Of a DNA stretch of 36,802 bases, positions 24,144-32,988 are shown piece after piece. A program made the translations under genes and the position numbers. Positions within the stretch are counted from its first letter, which is position 1, and each line of letters opens with the position of its first letter. The stretch spans positions 1-36,802 of the forward strand of contig JAEWPC010000009.1 in assembly GCA_023460795.1 (NCBI GenBank). Reading direction: 5' to 3'. The notes under the pieces were generated by a model. That model had not been told where the DNA came from. It worked only from the letters and a program-made list of their open reading frames with translations, and made no database searches. The DNA is from Bacillota bacterium (lineage in GTDB: Bacteria > Bacillota > Bacilli > Paenibacillales > Paenibacillaceae).

Positions 24144-24757
24144 AAAAGCTGCTGGCATCAGGTAAATCGGTAGAAGAGGCAATTCAGAGCGGTCTTGCCC
24201 AATTGGGCGTCTCAAAAGATCGCGTGAATGTTATGGTATTGGAACAGCCAAGCAAAGGATTGTTCGGGCTCATCGGAGCCAGAGATGCGAAAGTAGAGCT
24301 TACATTACAGCCGGACGGGATCGAGGAAGCGATCGAGTTTCTTCGCGAAGTCTCAGCAGCAATGGAACTATCCGTGTCCGTCGAGAGGATCGATGAGAGC
24401 GAAGCCGTGAAGATTAATCTGACCGGCGACGATCTCGGCATTCTGATCGGCAGACGCGGGCAAACTTTGGATTCTCTGCAATACTTGACTAACATCGTGG
24501 CGAACCGCCACTCTAGTCGCCATCTTCGAATCGTACTTGATGCCGAGCAGTTCCGCGAGCGCCGTCGGCAGACGCTAGAAGCGCTCTCGGATCGAATGGC
24601 GACGAGAGTCGTTCGATCTCGTAAGGAAATCGTTCTTGAGCCGATGACGTCTCAAGAACGCAAAATCATCCATGCTTGGCTGCAGACGCATCCGGACGTC
24701 AGGACGTACAGTCAAGGTGACGAACCGAACCGGCGAATCGTTATCGCGCCGAAGTAA
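24140..24757 (+). CDS. jag: RNA-binding protein Jag/KhpB
   Basis: A 205-residue protein with an N-terminal Jag_N domain (about 1-52, ASGKSVEEAIQSGLAQLG), a KH domain with the loop ILIGRRGQTLDSLQYL, and a C-terminal R3H domain (LEPMTSQERKIIHAWLQTHPDV). The family binds RNA and acts with KhpA in cell-wall and division control in other Firmicutes. The ATG overlaps the yidC stop (ATGA), so the two are translationally coupled. Confidence 0.95.
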   Translation: MKKLLASGKSVEEAIQSGLAQLGVSKDRVNVMVLEQPSKGLFGLIGARDAKVELTLQPDGIEEAIEFLREVSAAMELSVSVERIDESEAVKINLTGDDLGILIGRRGQTLDSLQYLTNIVANRHSSRHLRIVLDAEQFRERRRQTLEALSDRMATRVVRSRKEIVLEPMTSQERKIIHAWLQTHPDVRTYSQGDEPNRRIVIAPK

Positions 24758-24777
24758 CTGAACGTACTCGCATGCAT

Positions 24778-24815
24778 CGCAATGGCTTCCGTAATCAGGA
24801 GGTCATTGCGTTTTT
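24778..24815 (+). terminator. Rho-independent terminator after jag
   Basis: CGCAATGGCTTCC / GGAGGTCATTGCG form a 13-bp stem (with G-U pairs) and a 7-nt loop, followed by GTTTTTG. Confidence 0.88.
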
Positions 24816-24863
24816 GTCGATTCAGAGGCATTAATGATTAGGGTATGAACTGAGGGATTGCAG

Positions 24864-26240
24864 ATGATAGAGGATACGATCGCCGCGATTGCGACCGCAT
24901 TAGGGGAAGGTAGTATCGCGGTCGTGCGGGTGAGCGGACCCGAAGCGATTGACACCGTGGCAAAGGTGTTTCGATCGAAGACGGATATAAAGAAAGCGCC
25001 GACGCATACGGTACACTACGGATGGATCGCTGACCCGCGGACGAACACCGTTCTGGATGAAGTGCTCGTGACGGTGATGAGGGGACCAAGGTCTTTCACG
25101 GCCGAGGATGTCGTCGAAGTGAGCACGCACGGAGGCATCGTGGCGGTTAAATCGGTACTTGAATTGATCTTGCGCAGCGGAGCAAGGATGGCCGAACCGG
25201 GAGAATTTACGAAGCGAGCTTTCTTGAACGGTCGTATCGACCTTGCGCAAGCCGAAGCGGTAATCGATCTGATTCGCTCGAAGTCGGACCGCGCGTTCCA
25301 GGTTGCGCAGAAGCAAGCCGGCGGGGCGTTATCTAAATTGATCTTACCGATGAGGCAGCAACTTATCGAATTGCTTGCGCACGTCGAAGTGAATATCGAT
25401 TATCCCGATGACGATATCGAAGAGGTTACAACGAGTCACATTCGCAGCAATTGCAGCGAGCTGCTCGAACGAGTGGAAGGGCTGCTAAAACGCGCGCATG
25501 AAGGCAAAATACTGAGAGAAGGTATCGTAACCGTAATCGTCGGTCGTCCTAACGCGGGTAAATCTTCATTATTAAATGCGTTAGCGCGGGATAATAAAGC
25601 GATCGTAACGGATATTGCCGGTACGACTCGCGATATCGTTGAGGAATCCGTGTCGATATCCGGTATTCCTCTTAGACTCCTGGATACGGCTGGGATCCGC
25701 GAGACGAGCGATGTCGTTGAACGGATTGGCGTAGAGAGGTCGAAAAACGCGATCGAGGACGCGGACTTGATTCTTCTCGTTCTGAACAATCATGAGCCGT
25801 TGCACGAGGATGAGCGAAAACTGCTCAAGCAAATGAAGGATCGTCCAACGATCGTTGTCGTGAATAAGATGGATTTGCCAAGTCAGTTGGAGCTCACTGA
25901 AATCGAGGCGGATTATAATAAAGAACGTATCGTGCAGCTATCCGCCAAAGAAGGCAACGGTATCGAGGCTTTGGAAAATGCGGTGTCTAAGCTGTTCTTC
26001 AGCGGCGAGGTAGAGGCGGGCGATTTAACTTATGTAAGCAACGCTAGACACATCGCGCTCTTGCATCAGACGAGACAATCGCTGGAGGATGCCATCTCCG
26101 CTACGCATGAAGGCGTCCCCATCGATCTGATTCAGATCGATATCGCGGCGGCATGGGAGTCGCTTGGGGGGATCCTAGGCGATGCCGCCGGCGACTCGTT
26201 GTTAGATCAAATTTTCTCCCAGTTCTGTCTGGGCAAATAA
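24864..26240 (+). CDS. mnmE: tRNA modification GTPase MnmE
   Basis: A 458-residue GTPase that works with MnmG to modify U34 of certain tRNAs. The N-terminal formyl-THF-binding domain starts IEDTIAAIATALGEGSIAVVR. GTPase motifs are GRPNAGKSSLLNAL (G1), DTAGIR (G3) and NKMD (G4). The C-terminal FCLGK carries the conserved Cys. The ATG at 24864 is chosen over a TTG at 24858, which is too close to the GAGGG site. Confidence 0.97.
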   Translation: MIEDTIAAIATALGEGSIAVVRVSGPEAIDTVAKVFRSKTDIKKAPTHTVHYGWIADPRTNTVLDEVLVTVMRGPRSFTAEDVVEVSTHGGIVAVKSVLELILRSGARMAEPGEFTKRAFLNGRIDLAQAEAVIDLIRSKSDRAFQVAQKQAGGALSKLILPMRQQLIELLAHVEVNIDYPDDDIEEVTTSHIRSNCSELLERVEGLLKRAHEGKILREGIVTVIVGRPNAGKSSLLNALARDNKAIVTDIAGTTRDIVEESVSISGIPLRLLDTAGIRETSDVVERIGVERSKNAIEDADLILLVLNNHEPLHEDERKLLKQMKDRPTIVVVNKMDLPSQLELTEIEADYNKERIVQLSAKEGNGIEALENAVSKLFFSGEVEAGDLTYVSNARHIALLHQTRQSLEDAISATHEGVPIDLIQIDIAAAWESLGGILGDAAGDSLLDQIFSQFCLGK

Positions 26241-26272
26241 TAAACGAAGAGATAGGGTAAGGAGGGGATCGT

Positions 26273-28177
26273 ATGGGATATCGTGCAGGGGAATACGACG
26301 TTATTGTTATCGGTGCCGGCCATGCCGGATGCGAAGCAGCTCTTGCTGCGGCGCGAATGGGCTGCGAGACGCTGCTCTTGACGATCAATCTGGACATGGT
26401 GGCTTTCATGCCATGTAATCCGTCGGTTGGCGGCCCAGCGAAGGGGCACGTCGTACGGGAGATCGATGCGCTCGGAGGAGAGATGGGACGCAACATCGAT
26501 AAGACGTTCATTCAGATGAGAATGCTCAATACGGGCAAAGGACCGGCCGTACACGCGCTTCGCGCGCAGGCGGATAAGTTTCTTTATCAGCACACGATGA
26601 AGGAAACGATCGAGAAGCAAGAGCATTTGACGCTTCGCCAAGGCATGGTCGACGATCTGATCGTTGAAAACGGCGAGTGTAAAGGAGTCGTTACGAAGAC
26701 TGGCGCGGAATACGGTGCGAAAGCGGTCGTCATTACAACCGGCACGTACCTTCGAGGGAAAGTCATTCTCGGCGAATTGATGTACGAGAGCGGTCCGAAC
26801 AATCAGCAGCCTGCCGTGAAGCTGTCGGAAGCGTTAAAGCGCAACGGGTTCCAGCTTGCTCGATTTAAGACCGGAACGCCGCCGCGGGTTCATGAAGATA
26901 CGATCGATTTCAGCAAGACTGAAATTCAACCGGGCGACGTAAAGCCGAAATATTTCTCGTATGAGACGGAGTACGAAGCACATTCGGAGACGCAACTGCC
27001 GTGCTGGCTTACTTATACGTCCGAAGAGACGCATAAGATTATTAACGACAATCTTCACCGCGCGCCGATGTTCACCGGCGTGATCGAAGGAACCGGTCCG
27101 CGCTATTGTCCGTCGATCGAGGATAAGATCGTCCGCTTCGCCGACAAGCCGAAGCATCAAATTTTCCTTGAGCCGGAAGGTCGCAACACGAAAGAATATT
27201 ACGTGCAGGGACTTTCTACGAGCATGCCGGAAGACGTCCAGCTTAACATTCTGCGTTCGATTCCCGGACTGGAGAAGGTTGAGATGATGCGCACCGGTTA
27301 TGCGATCGAATATGATGCGGTTGTTCCGACCCAATTGTGGCCATCGCTCGAGACGAAGTTGGTGGGCGGTTTATTCACCGCAGGCCAGATCAACGGCACG
27401 TCTGGCTACGAAGAAGCGGCAGGTCAAGGGATTATGGCTGGCATTAATGCCGCTCGCAAAGTACAAGGCAAAGAACCGGTCATTATCGAACGTTCCAAAG
27501 GTTATATCGGGGTGATGATCGACGACCTCGTAACGAAGGGGACGAACGAGCCTTATCGGCTTTTGACTTCGAGAGCCGAATATCGACTGTTGCTTCGCCA
27601 CGACAATGCGGATTTGCGCCTCACTCCGATCGGCCATGAGATCGGTCTGATTCATGAAGCTCGCTATGTGAAGTTCCTCGACAAGAAGGCGCGCGTAGAA
27701 GCGGAGATCGAACGCCTGAAGGAGACGAAATTCCGTCCGGACGAAGCGGTGCAAGCGATGCTTGCGGAATGCGGTTCGGCGCCTTTGCAGAACACGACCG
27801 ACGGTTTGACGCTTCTAAGAAGACCCGAAGTTACGTACAGCCATCTTGAGGCGTTGGCGCCGTCGCCAGTCGATCTGACGGAGGATATGAAGGAACAAGT
27901 CGAAATCCAAGTGAAGTATACGGGCTATATCGAGAAGCAACTGCTGCAAGTGGAGAAGCTCGAGAAAATGGAGAAAAAGCGCATTCCCGACAACATCGAC
28001 TACGACATCATTAACGGGCTTGCGATGGAAGCGAAGCAGAAGCTCGCGAAGGTGCGTCCGCTGTCGATCGGGCAAGCATCGCGGATTTCCGGCGTAACGC
28101 CTGCCGACCTTTCGATCCTGCTCGTACATTTGGAGCACTATAATCGAGTGACGGCAGCAGCTGCCGGAGGTCAATAA
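26273..28177 (+). CDS. mnmG: tRNA uridine-5-carboxymethylaminomethyl modification enzyme MnmG
   Basis: FAD-binding partner of MnmE, 634 residues. The dinucleotide-binding motif GAGHAGCEAALAAARMG is at the N-terminus, followed by the family block MPCNPSVGGPAKGHVVREID and the DGLTLLRRPEVTYSHL region. The C-terminus has the helical MnmE-binding part (IGQASRISGVTPADLSILLVHL). The start has AAGGAGGGG upstream and lies 32 nt after mnmE. Its stop overlaps the rsmG start. Confidence 0.97.
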   Translation: MGYRAGEYDVIVIGAGHAGCEAALAAARMGCETLLLTINLDMVAFMPCNPSVGGPAKGHVVREIDALGGEMGRNIDKTFIQMRMLNTGKGPAVHALRAQADKFLYQHTMKETIEKQEHLTLRQGMVDDLIVENGECKGVVTKTGAEYGAKAVVITTGTYLRGKVILGELMYESGPNNQQPAVKLSEALKRNGFQLARFKTGTPPRVHEDTIDFSKTEIQPGDVKPKYFSYETEYEAHSETQLPCWLTYTSEETHKIINDNLHRAPMFTGVIEGTGPRYCPSIEDKIVRFADKPKHQIFLEPEGRNTKEYYVQGLSTSMPEDVQLNILRSIPGLEKVEMMRTGYAIEYDAVVPTQLWPSLETKLVGGLFTAGQINGTSGYEEAAGQGIMAGINAARKVQGKEPVIIERSKGYIGVMIDDLVTKGTNEPYRLLTSRAEYRLLLRHDNADLRLTPIGHEIGLIHEARYVKFLDKKARVEAEIERLKETKFRPDEAVQAMLAECGSAPLQNTTDGLTLLRRPEVTYSHLEALAPSPVDLTEDMKEQVEIQVKYTGYIEKQLLQVEKLEKMEKKRIPDNIDYDIINGLAMEAKQKLAKVRPLSIGQASRISGVTPADLSILLVHLEHYNRVTAAAAGGQ

Positions 28178-28926
28178 TGGACGCGACGCAGCAGCTTTTC
28201 ACGGAACAACTCGCTAAGCTGGGAATTACTCTTTCCGAGCAACAGCTTAAGCAATTCGAAACGTACTTCTCGCTCCTGGTGGAGTGGAACGAGAAGATGA
28301 ACTTAACGGGGATTACGGAACGCGGCGCGGTGTACGAAAAGCACTTCTACGATTCGCTCACGCTCGCGAAAGTCGTCGATTTCCACGAAGTATCTTCGCT
28401 AGCGGATATCGGGTCGGGAGCCGGATTTCCCTCCATCCCGTTAGCGATCGCTTTTCCCCATATGAAAGTCACGATTGTCGATTCATTGGCGAAGCGAATT
28501 CGATTCCTCGAAGAAGTGACCTCTCAGCTTGGACTAACGGACGTAAGCCCTATTCATGGAAGAGCGGAGGACGTTGCCCGATTGAAAGCGCATCGGGATC
28601 AATACGATATCGTTACGGCCAGGGCCGTCGCACGGTTAGCGGTGCTGAATGAATTCTGCCTTCCTTTCGTAAAAGCAGGGGGCAACTTCGTCGCCATGAA
28701 GGGTACCGACATCTCGGAAGAGCTATCGGAAAGCAAGTATAGTATAGATAAGTTGAATGGCAGCCTACTTCGAGTCGAACAGATGCAACTGCCATCCGAG
28801 GGCGCCGATCGACATTTGGTGCTTATTGCGAAGAAGAGTGCCACGCCGGGCGCTTATCCGCGGAAAGCGGGCGTCCCGCTTAAATCGCCTTTAGTTAAGC
28901 CGAGTGTGCAAGGTCTATCACTCTAG
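28177..28926 (+). CDS. rsmG: 16S rRNA (guanine527-N7)-methyltransferase RsmG
   Basis: A 249-residue SAM-dependent methyltransferase. The SAM site is LADIGSGAGFPSIPLAIAFP, and the family motif YFSLLVEWNEKMNLTGI lies near the N-terminus. The start ATG shares one base with the mnmG stop (TAATG), and GGAGG lies upstream, so translation is coupled. Confidence 0.96.
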   Translation: MDATQQLFTEQLAKLGITLSEQQLKQFETYFSLLVEWNEKMNLTGITERGAVYEKHFYDSLTLAKVVDFHEVSSLADIGSGAGFPSIPLAIAFPHMKVTIVDSLAKRIRFLEEVTSQLGLTDVSPIHGRAEDVARLKAHRDQYDIVTARAVARLAVLNEFCLPFVKAGGNFVAMKGTDISEELSESKYSIDKLNGSLLRVEQMQLPSEGADRHLVLIAKKSATPGAYPRKAGVPLKSPLVKPSVQGLSL

Positions 28927-28948
28927 CGAATGCCTATTATCCCATCAA

Positions 28949-28964
28949 TGTTCCACGTGAAACA
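28949..28964 (+). other. parS centromere site 1
   Basis: TGTTCCACGTGAAACA is an exact match to the Bacillus parS consensus, the binding site for ParB/Spo0J. It lies 22 nt after rsmG. Confidence 0.93.
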
Positions 28965-28981
28965 TTTTCGTCTAACGAACG

Positions 28982-28997
28982 TGTTCCACGTGGAACA
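28982..28997. other. parS centromere site 2 (perfect palindrome)
   Basis: TGTTCCACGTGGAACA is a perfect palindromic parS variant, 33 bp from site 1 (same helical face). Confidence 0.9.
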
Positions 28998-29015
28998 TTT
29001 TTATGCTTTAATACG

Positions 29016-29031
29016 CGTTCCACGTATGGTA
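29016..29031 (+). other. Degenerate parS-like half site
   Basis: CGTTCCACGTATGGTA keeps the left half and core (TTCCACGT) but not the right half. It lies 34 bp after site 2, in line with the other two. Confidence 0.45.
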
Positions 29032-29068
29032 TTGTTAAGTAGTAAGATGCATGAAAGTTTTTTCAGTA

Positions 29069-29101
29069 GCAGGAAATAAGGCTGTTTAAGTCGAATATAA
29101 T
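29069..29101 (+). promoter_or_regulatory. Candidate promoter(s) of noc-soj-spo0J: sigma-H-like with overlapping sigma-A -10
   Basis: GCAGGAAAT (29069-29077), 12 bp, then GTCGAAT (29090-29096) fits the sigma-H consensus RnAGGAwWW-11/12-RnnGAAT. A perfect TATAAT (29096-29101) overlaps its 3' end; the -35 for sigma-A is poor. Prediction from motif only. Confidence 0.5.
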
Positions 29102-29116
29102 AGTTACTAGAGTAAT

Positions 29117-29161
29117 GTGCCGCATTCATGCGATTTCGTGCGTGAACTGGCGGCGCTTTTT
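29117..29161 (+). terminator. Terminator-like hairpin in the noc leader
   Basis: GTGCCGC (29117-29123) pairs with GCGGCGC (29150-29156), with further pairing inside (TTCATGCG / CGTGCGTGAA), and a run of five T follows. It lies just downstream of the predicted transcription start and 64 nt before noc. It may end rsmG transcripts or attenuate noc. Confidence 0.6.
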
Positions 29162-29225
29162 CGTCGCTATGGGCGGATTGATTTGTTTTATGTCCTAATC
29201 TATTGAACGTGGTGATCAGAGAGAG

Positions 29226-30047
29226 ATGAGAGAACCATTCTCGCGTTTACTCGGCTTGTCCGACCGTACCAACCAAGAAGAAGTAAAGCAGATCGTGGTT
29301 AAGGACATCGTTCCTAGTCCCTATCAGCCTAGGTCCGTATTCGATGACGACCGCATCGATGAGTTGTGCCAGACGATTAAGACGCATGGCGTTATACAAC
29401 CGATTGTCGTCCGGGTTCGGAACGGCAAATTTGAGCTCATCGCGGGCGAACGCCGTTGGCGTGCGGTTACGAAGCTTGGATTGGAGCATATCCCTGCGAT
29501 CGTTCGCGAGATTAACGACTCGCAAGCAGCCTCGATTGCTCTAATCGAGAACCTGCAACGCGAAGGGTTATCCGCGCTTGAAGAAGCGATTGCTTATCAG
29601 AAGCTGATCGATCTCCACCAGCTCACGCAAGAAAGCTTGGCGCAGCGGCTCGGCAAGAGCCAATCGACGATCGCGAACAAAATCCGCTTACTTCAGCTAG
29701 GCGACACCGTTAAACAAGCGTTGCTCGAGCGGAAAGTCACGGAACGGCATGCTAGGGCGCTGTTGTCGTTGCCTAACGAGGATTTGCAGAATAAGCTGCT
29801 TAACGAGATTGTCGAGAAAGAATTGAACGTGAAGCAGACGGAAGCGAGAGTCGCGTTCTACACGGCGGCAGCTAAGCCGGAGAAGAAAAAACGAATTTCC
29901 TTCAGTAAAGACGTGCGTCTAGCCGTTAATACGATTCGTCAGTCGGTCGATATGGTGAATGGCTCCGGGATCCCGATCAAAGCAAGCGAGAAGGACCTCG
30001 AAGACCATTATGAGATCACGATCTTAATTCCGAAACGCAAAGATTAA
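29226..30047 (+). CDS. noc: Nucleoid occlusion protein Noc
   Basis: A 273-residue ParB-family protein. The N-terminal MREPFSRLLGLSDR resembles the amphipathic membrane-binding helix of Bacillus Noc (KHSFSRFFGL). It is followed by the CTPase/ParB core (QPRSVFDDDRI, GERRWRAV, ENLQREGLSALEEAIAY), a helix-turn-helix (LTQESLAQRLGKSQSTIANKIRLL) and a Noc-like C-terminus. Noc blocks septation over the chromosome. Its place between rsmG and soj is that of noc in Bacillus. I did not see a clear Noc-binding site (ATTTCCCGGGAAAT) in the window. Confidence 0.9.
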   Translation: MREPFSRLLGLSDRTNQEEVKQIVVKDIVPSPYQPRSVFDDDRIDELCQTIKTHGVIQPIVVRVRNGKFELIAGERRWRAVTKLGLEHIPAIVREINDSQAASIALIENLQREGLSALEEAIAYQKLIDLHQLTQESLAQRLGKSQSTIANKIRLLQLGDTVKQALLERKVTERHARALLSLPNEDLQNKLLNEIVEKELNVKQTEARVAFYTAAAKPEKKKRISFSKDVRLAVNTIRQSVDMVNGSGIPIKASEKDLEDHYEITILIPKRKD

Positions 30048-30078
30048 TATAAGGAAGTAAACATTGAGGTGAACGGGT

Positions 30079-30852
30079 TTGTCTAAAATCATTGCGGTAT
30101 CCAACCAGAAGGGCGGAGTCGGTAAGACGACAACTGCCGTTAATCTGGGCGCTTGCCTGGCTTCTCTTGGACGCAAAGTGTTGATCGTTGATATCGATCC
30201 GCAAGGCAACACGACAAGCGGGATCGGTATTAACAAAGCGGACGTCAATTACTGCATATACGATGTGCTTATTAATGAAGTGCATCCGAAACAAGCGATT
30301 GCGGATACGGCAGTTCCCAATTTGAAAATCATCCCGGCTACGATTCAACTCGCCGGCGCAGAGATTGAATTGGTTCCGACGATGTCCCGCGAGATTCGTC
30401 TGAAGAAGGCGCTTGGGCTTGTCCGCAATGAGTTCGACTATATTCTGATCGATTGTCCGCCGTCGCTCGGCATATTGACGATCAACTCGCTTACGGCTGC
30501 GGATTCCGTCCTGATACCGATTCAGTGCGAATACTATGCGTTAGAGGGGTTAAGCCAGCTGCTTAACTCGATTCGTCTTGTGCAGAAACACTTGAACACT
30601 TCCCTGCAGATCGAAGGCGTCCTTCTGACGATGTTCGATGCGAGAACGAATCTCGGCATCCAAGTCATCGAGGAAGTGAAAAAGTACTTCCAGCAGAAGG
30701 TGTACCAGACGGTGATCCCGCGCAACGTACGCCTGAGCGAGGCGCCGTCGCATGGTCAATCGATTATTACGTACGATCCGAAGTCCAAAGGTGCCGAGGT
30801 GTACCTCGAGCTGGCGAAGGAAGTGATTACGTATGAGCAAGCGGCTAGGTAA
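30079..30852 (+). CDS. soj: Chromosome partitioning ATPase Soj/ParA
   Basis: A 257-residue Walker-type ParA ATPase with a deviant Walker A KGGVGKTT (11-18), a DIDPQGN switch and DCPPSLGILTINSL. It moves origins together with Spo0J and influences DnaA in Bacillus. The start is TTG, with TTGAGGTGAA upstream; no better ATG lies near. Its 3' end overlaps spo0J by 20 nt. Confidence 0.96.
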   Translation: MSKIIAVSNQKGGVGKTTTAVNLGACLASLGRKVLIVDIDPQGNTTSGIGINKADVNYCIYDVLINEVHPKQAIADTAVPNLKIIPATIQLAGAEIELVPTMSREIRLKKALGLVRNEFDYILIDCPPSLGILTINSLTAADSVLIPIQCEYYALEGLSQLLNSIRLVQKHLNTSLQIEGVLLTMFDARTNLGIQVIEEVKKYFQQKVYQTVIPRNVRLSEAPSHGQSIITYDPKSKGAEVYLELAKEVITYEQAAR

Positions 30853-31684
30853 AGGGCTCGACGCCCTAATTACTTCGCTGTCGATCAAGGAGGACGATAA
30901 GGTCGTTGAGATCCCGTTAGCGCAATTGAGGGCCAACCCTTATCAACCTCGTAAAACATTCGATGAAGATGCGATTAAAGAACTGGCTGAATCGATTCGC
31001 GAGCATGGCGTCATTCAACCGATCGTCGTTCGTCAGGCTTTAAGAGGATACGAGATTATCGCAGGCGAGCGTCGTTACCGCGCCTCGCAATTGCTCGGTA
31101 ATCCTACGATTCCAGCGGTCGTCAGAACTTATAATGATCAACAAGTGATGGAGATCGCGCTTATCGAGAACGTTCAGCGCGAAGACTTGAACGCGATCGA
31201 AGTGGCGATTGCTTACCAAGCCATCATGAACCAGTTTAATTTAACGCAAGAAGAGCTGTCGCTTAAGGTTGGTAAGTCGCGCTCGCACATCGCAAACTTC
31301 CTTCGATTGCTGACGTTGCCCGATGAGATTAAAGATCATGTTTCACGTGGAACATTATCGATGGGACATGCCCGTGCACTAGCCGGTGTCAAAGAGGATG
31401 CCAAGAGACGCGAGTTGGCCAAGCTGACGGTGACGAACGAATGGAGCGTACGCGAGCTTGAAGAAGCGGTGCAGAACACCGAAGTTAAAGCCAAGGGAAA
31501 GACGGCTAAATCGAAATCGAAGAAACGCGATCCGTATATTGAACAAGTAGAAGAATCTCTCCGCGAAATGTTCAAGACGACGGTCAAGATTAAATCGAAC
31601 AAGGATAAAGGAAAGATCGAGCTGTCCTACTTCGGAAAGAACGATCTGGAACGGTTGCTAGAGCTGTTAAAAGCGATGGCATGA
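30833..31684 (+). CDS. spo0J: Chromosome partitioning protein ParB/Spo0J
   Basis: A 283-residue ParB that loads at parS and spreads as a CTP clamp. Motifs: NPYQPRKTFDEDAI, GERRYRAS, ENVQREDLNAIEVAIAYQ, and a helix-turn-helix (LTQEELSLKVGKSRSHIANFLRLL). A Lys-rich linker precedes a C-terminal dimerisation part. A parS site lies within the gene. The ATG has GAAGGAAGTG upstream, inside soj. Confidence 0.96.
   Translation: MSKRLGKGLDALITSLSIKEDDKVVEIPLAQLRANPYQPRKTFDEDAIKELAESIREHGVIQPIVVRQALRGYEIIAGERRYRASQLLGNPTIPAVVRTYNDQQVMEIALIENVQREDLNAIEVAIAYQAIMNQFNLTQEELSLKVGKSRSHIANFLRLLTLPDEIKDHVSRGTLSMGHARALAGVKEDAKRRELAKLTVTNEWSVRELEEAVQNTEVKAKGKTAKSKSKKRDPYIEQVEESLREMFKTTVKIKSNKDKGKIELSYFGKNDLERLLELLKAMA
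31339..31354 (-). other. parS site inside spo0J
   Basis: TGTTTCACGTGGAACA is the exact reverse complement of the parS consensus. It falls in the helix-turn-helix end of the gene, as the classical parS does in Bacillus subtilis spo0J. Confidence 0.93.
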
Positions 31685-31694
31685 GCGAATGAAT

Positions 31695-31753
31695 AGATAG
31701 CATACTTGAGTTGTATTCTTCCAATGGAAGGATTAAACTTAGGTATGCTATCT
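31695..31753 (+). other. Long intergenic hairpin after spo0J
   Basis: AGATAGCATAC (31695-31705) pairs perfectly with GTATGCTATCT (31743-31753), and pairing goes on inward with few interruptions to a CTTCC-AAT-GGAAG tip. Nearly all of the 59 nt is paired. No T-run follows, so it is not a classical terminator. It ends 22 nt before the next start codon. Confidence 0.65.
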
Positions 31754-31775
31754 CTATGTTGGGACGGTGTTAGAC

Positions 31776-32945
31776 ATGAGCCAAGACAAACCGCTCATTT
31801 ATTTAGATAATGCTGCGACAAGCTGGCCGAAGCCTCCGAAAGTATGGGAAGCGATGGAGAGGGTTATGCGCGAGAGCGCGGCGAACCCTGGACGCGGGGG
31901 ACATGCGATGGCCGTACAAGCAAGCCGGACGCTGTTCGAGACGCGCAAGAGACTCGCAAGACTGCTCGGCATTGGCAATCCGAACGACATTGCGTTTACG
32001 AACAATACGACGCATGCATTGAATATGGCGATCCAAGGGTTGTTGAAGCCCGGGGATCATGTGATCGCGACCTCCATCGAACATAACTCCGTGCGGCGAC
32101 CGCTTGAAGCTTTGAAGCGTAAGCTAGGGATAGAAGTCACCTATGTGGCGACGGACCAGAAAGGGACGCTTAATCTAAAGCATGTAGCGTCCGCGGTGAA
32201 ACCGAATACGAAGCTGATCGCCACAACCCATAGTTCAAACCTGCTCGGCAGTATTACGCCTATCGAATCGCTGGCGGAGATCGCCAAGAGGAGCGGAGCT
32301 AAGCTGCTTGTCGATGCAGCTCAGAGCGCGGGCGTTCTTCCGATACATGTTGGAAGCATGGGGGTCGATCTGCTTGCCTTCCCGGGCCACAAGGGGTTGC
32401 TGGGTCCGCAAGGAACCGGCGGGTTGTACATTCATCCCGACATCGACTTGGAGCCGCTCATGCACGGCGGTACGGGCAGTAAGTCGGAAGCGCCGGAACA
32501 GCCTACGGTAAGGCCGGACCGATACGAGGCGGGAACGCCGAATACAGTGGGGATCGCGGGTTTAGCCGAAGGGGTAGCCTTCATTCAGAGAGAAACGGTC
32601 GAAGCGATTCATGCAAGAGAGAAGCATCTCACCACGATGTTAATGGAGGGGCTGCTCGCCGAGCCTGGCGTTACGATCCTCGGCCCTGAGCTTGGAGTGG
32701 ACCGGACGGCGATCGTATCCTTCATCGTCGAAGCCATTGATCCGTCGGAGATGGCGTTCTTGCTCGATCAACAATTCGGCATCGCGGTTAGGGCCGGTTT
32801 TCATTGTACGCCGCTTGGACATGAGACGGCAGGTTCGGCTGAGACAGGCGCCGTACGGGCAAGCCCCGGATATTTTACAACCGAATCGGAAATCGTAAGC
32901 ATGATAGAAGCGGTCAAGCAAATCAAGCGAACCTTGAATCGTTAA
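31776..32945 (+). CDS. Cysteine desulfurase-like class V aminotransferase
   Basis: A 389-residue PLP enzyme of the cysteine desulfurase/selenocysteine lyase group. N-terminal YLDNAATSWPKPPKVWEAM, Asp180 in LLVDAAQSAGVLPI, the PLP Lys206 in AFPGHKGLLGPQGTGG, and the catalytic Cys344 in GFHCTPLGHE. It would release sulfur from cysteine for clusters or thiolation. The ATG at 31776 is preferred to a GTG at 31767. No scaffold gene (iscU/sufU) is near, so its partner is unknown. It seems related to the subfamily often found near spo0J in Paenibacillus. Confidence 0.88.
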   Translation: MSQDKPLIYLDNAATSWPKPPKVWEAMERVMRESAANPGRGGHAMAVQASRTLFETRKRLARLLGIGNPNDIAFTNNTTHALNMAIQGLLKPGDHVIATSIEHNSVRRPLEALKRKLGIEVTYVATDQKGTLNLKHVASAVKPNTKLIATTHSSNLLGSITPIESLAEIAKRSGAKLLVDAAQSAGVLPIHVGSMGVDLLAFPGHKGLLGPQGTGGLYIHPDIDLEPLMHGGTGSKSEAPEQPTVRPDRYEAGTPNTVGIAGLAEGVAFIQRETVEAIHAREKHLTTMLMEGLLAEPGVTILGPELGVDRTAIVSFIVEAIDPSEMAFLLDQQFGIAVRAGFHCTPLGHETAGSAETGAVRASPGYFTTESEIVSMIEAVKQIKRTLNR

Positions 32946-32988
32946 TAGAGATAAACGATAGTTTCATACATGGGGGAGACAGGAAAAA

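Noticed and set aside
29030..29225. Noc-binding site upstream of noc
   Set aside because: No sequence close to ATTTCCCGGGAAAT was found; only parS-type sites are present.
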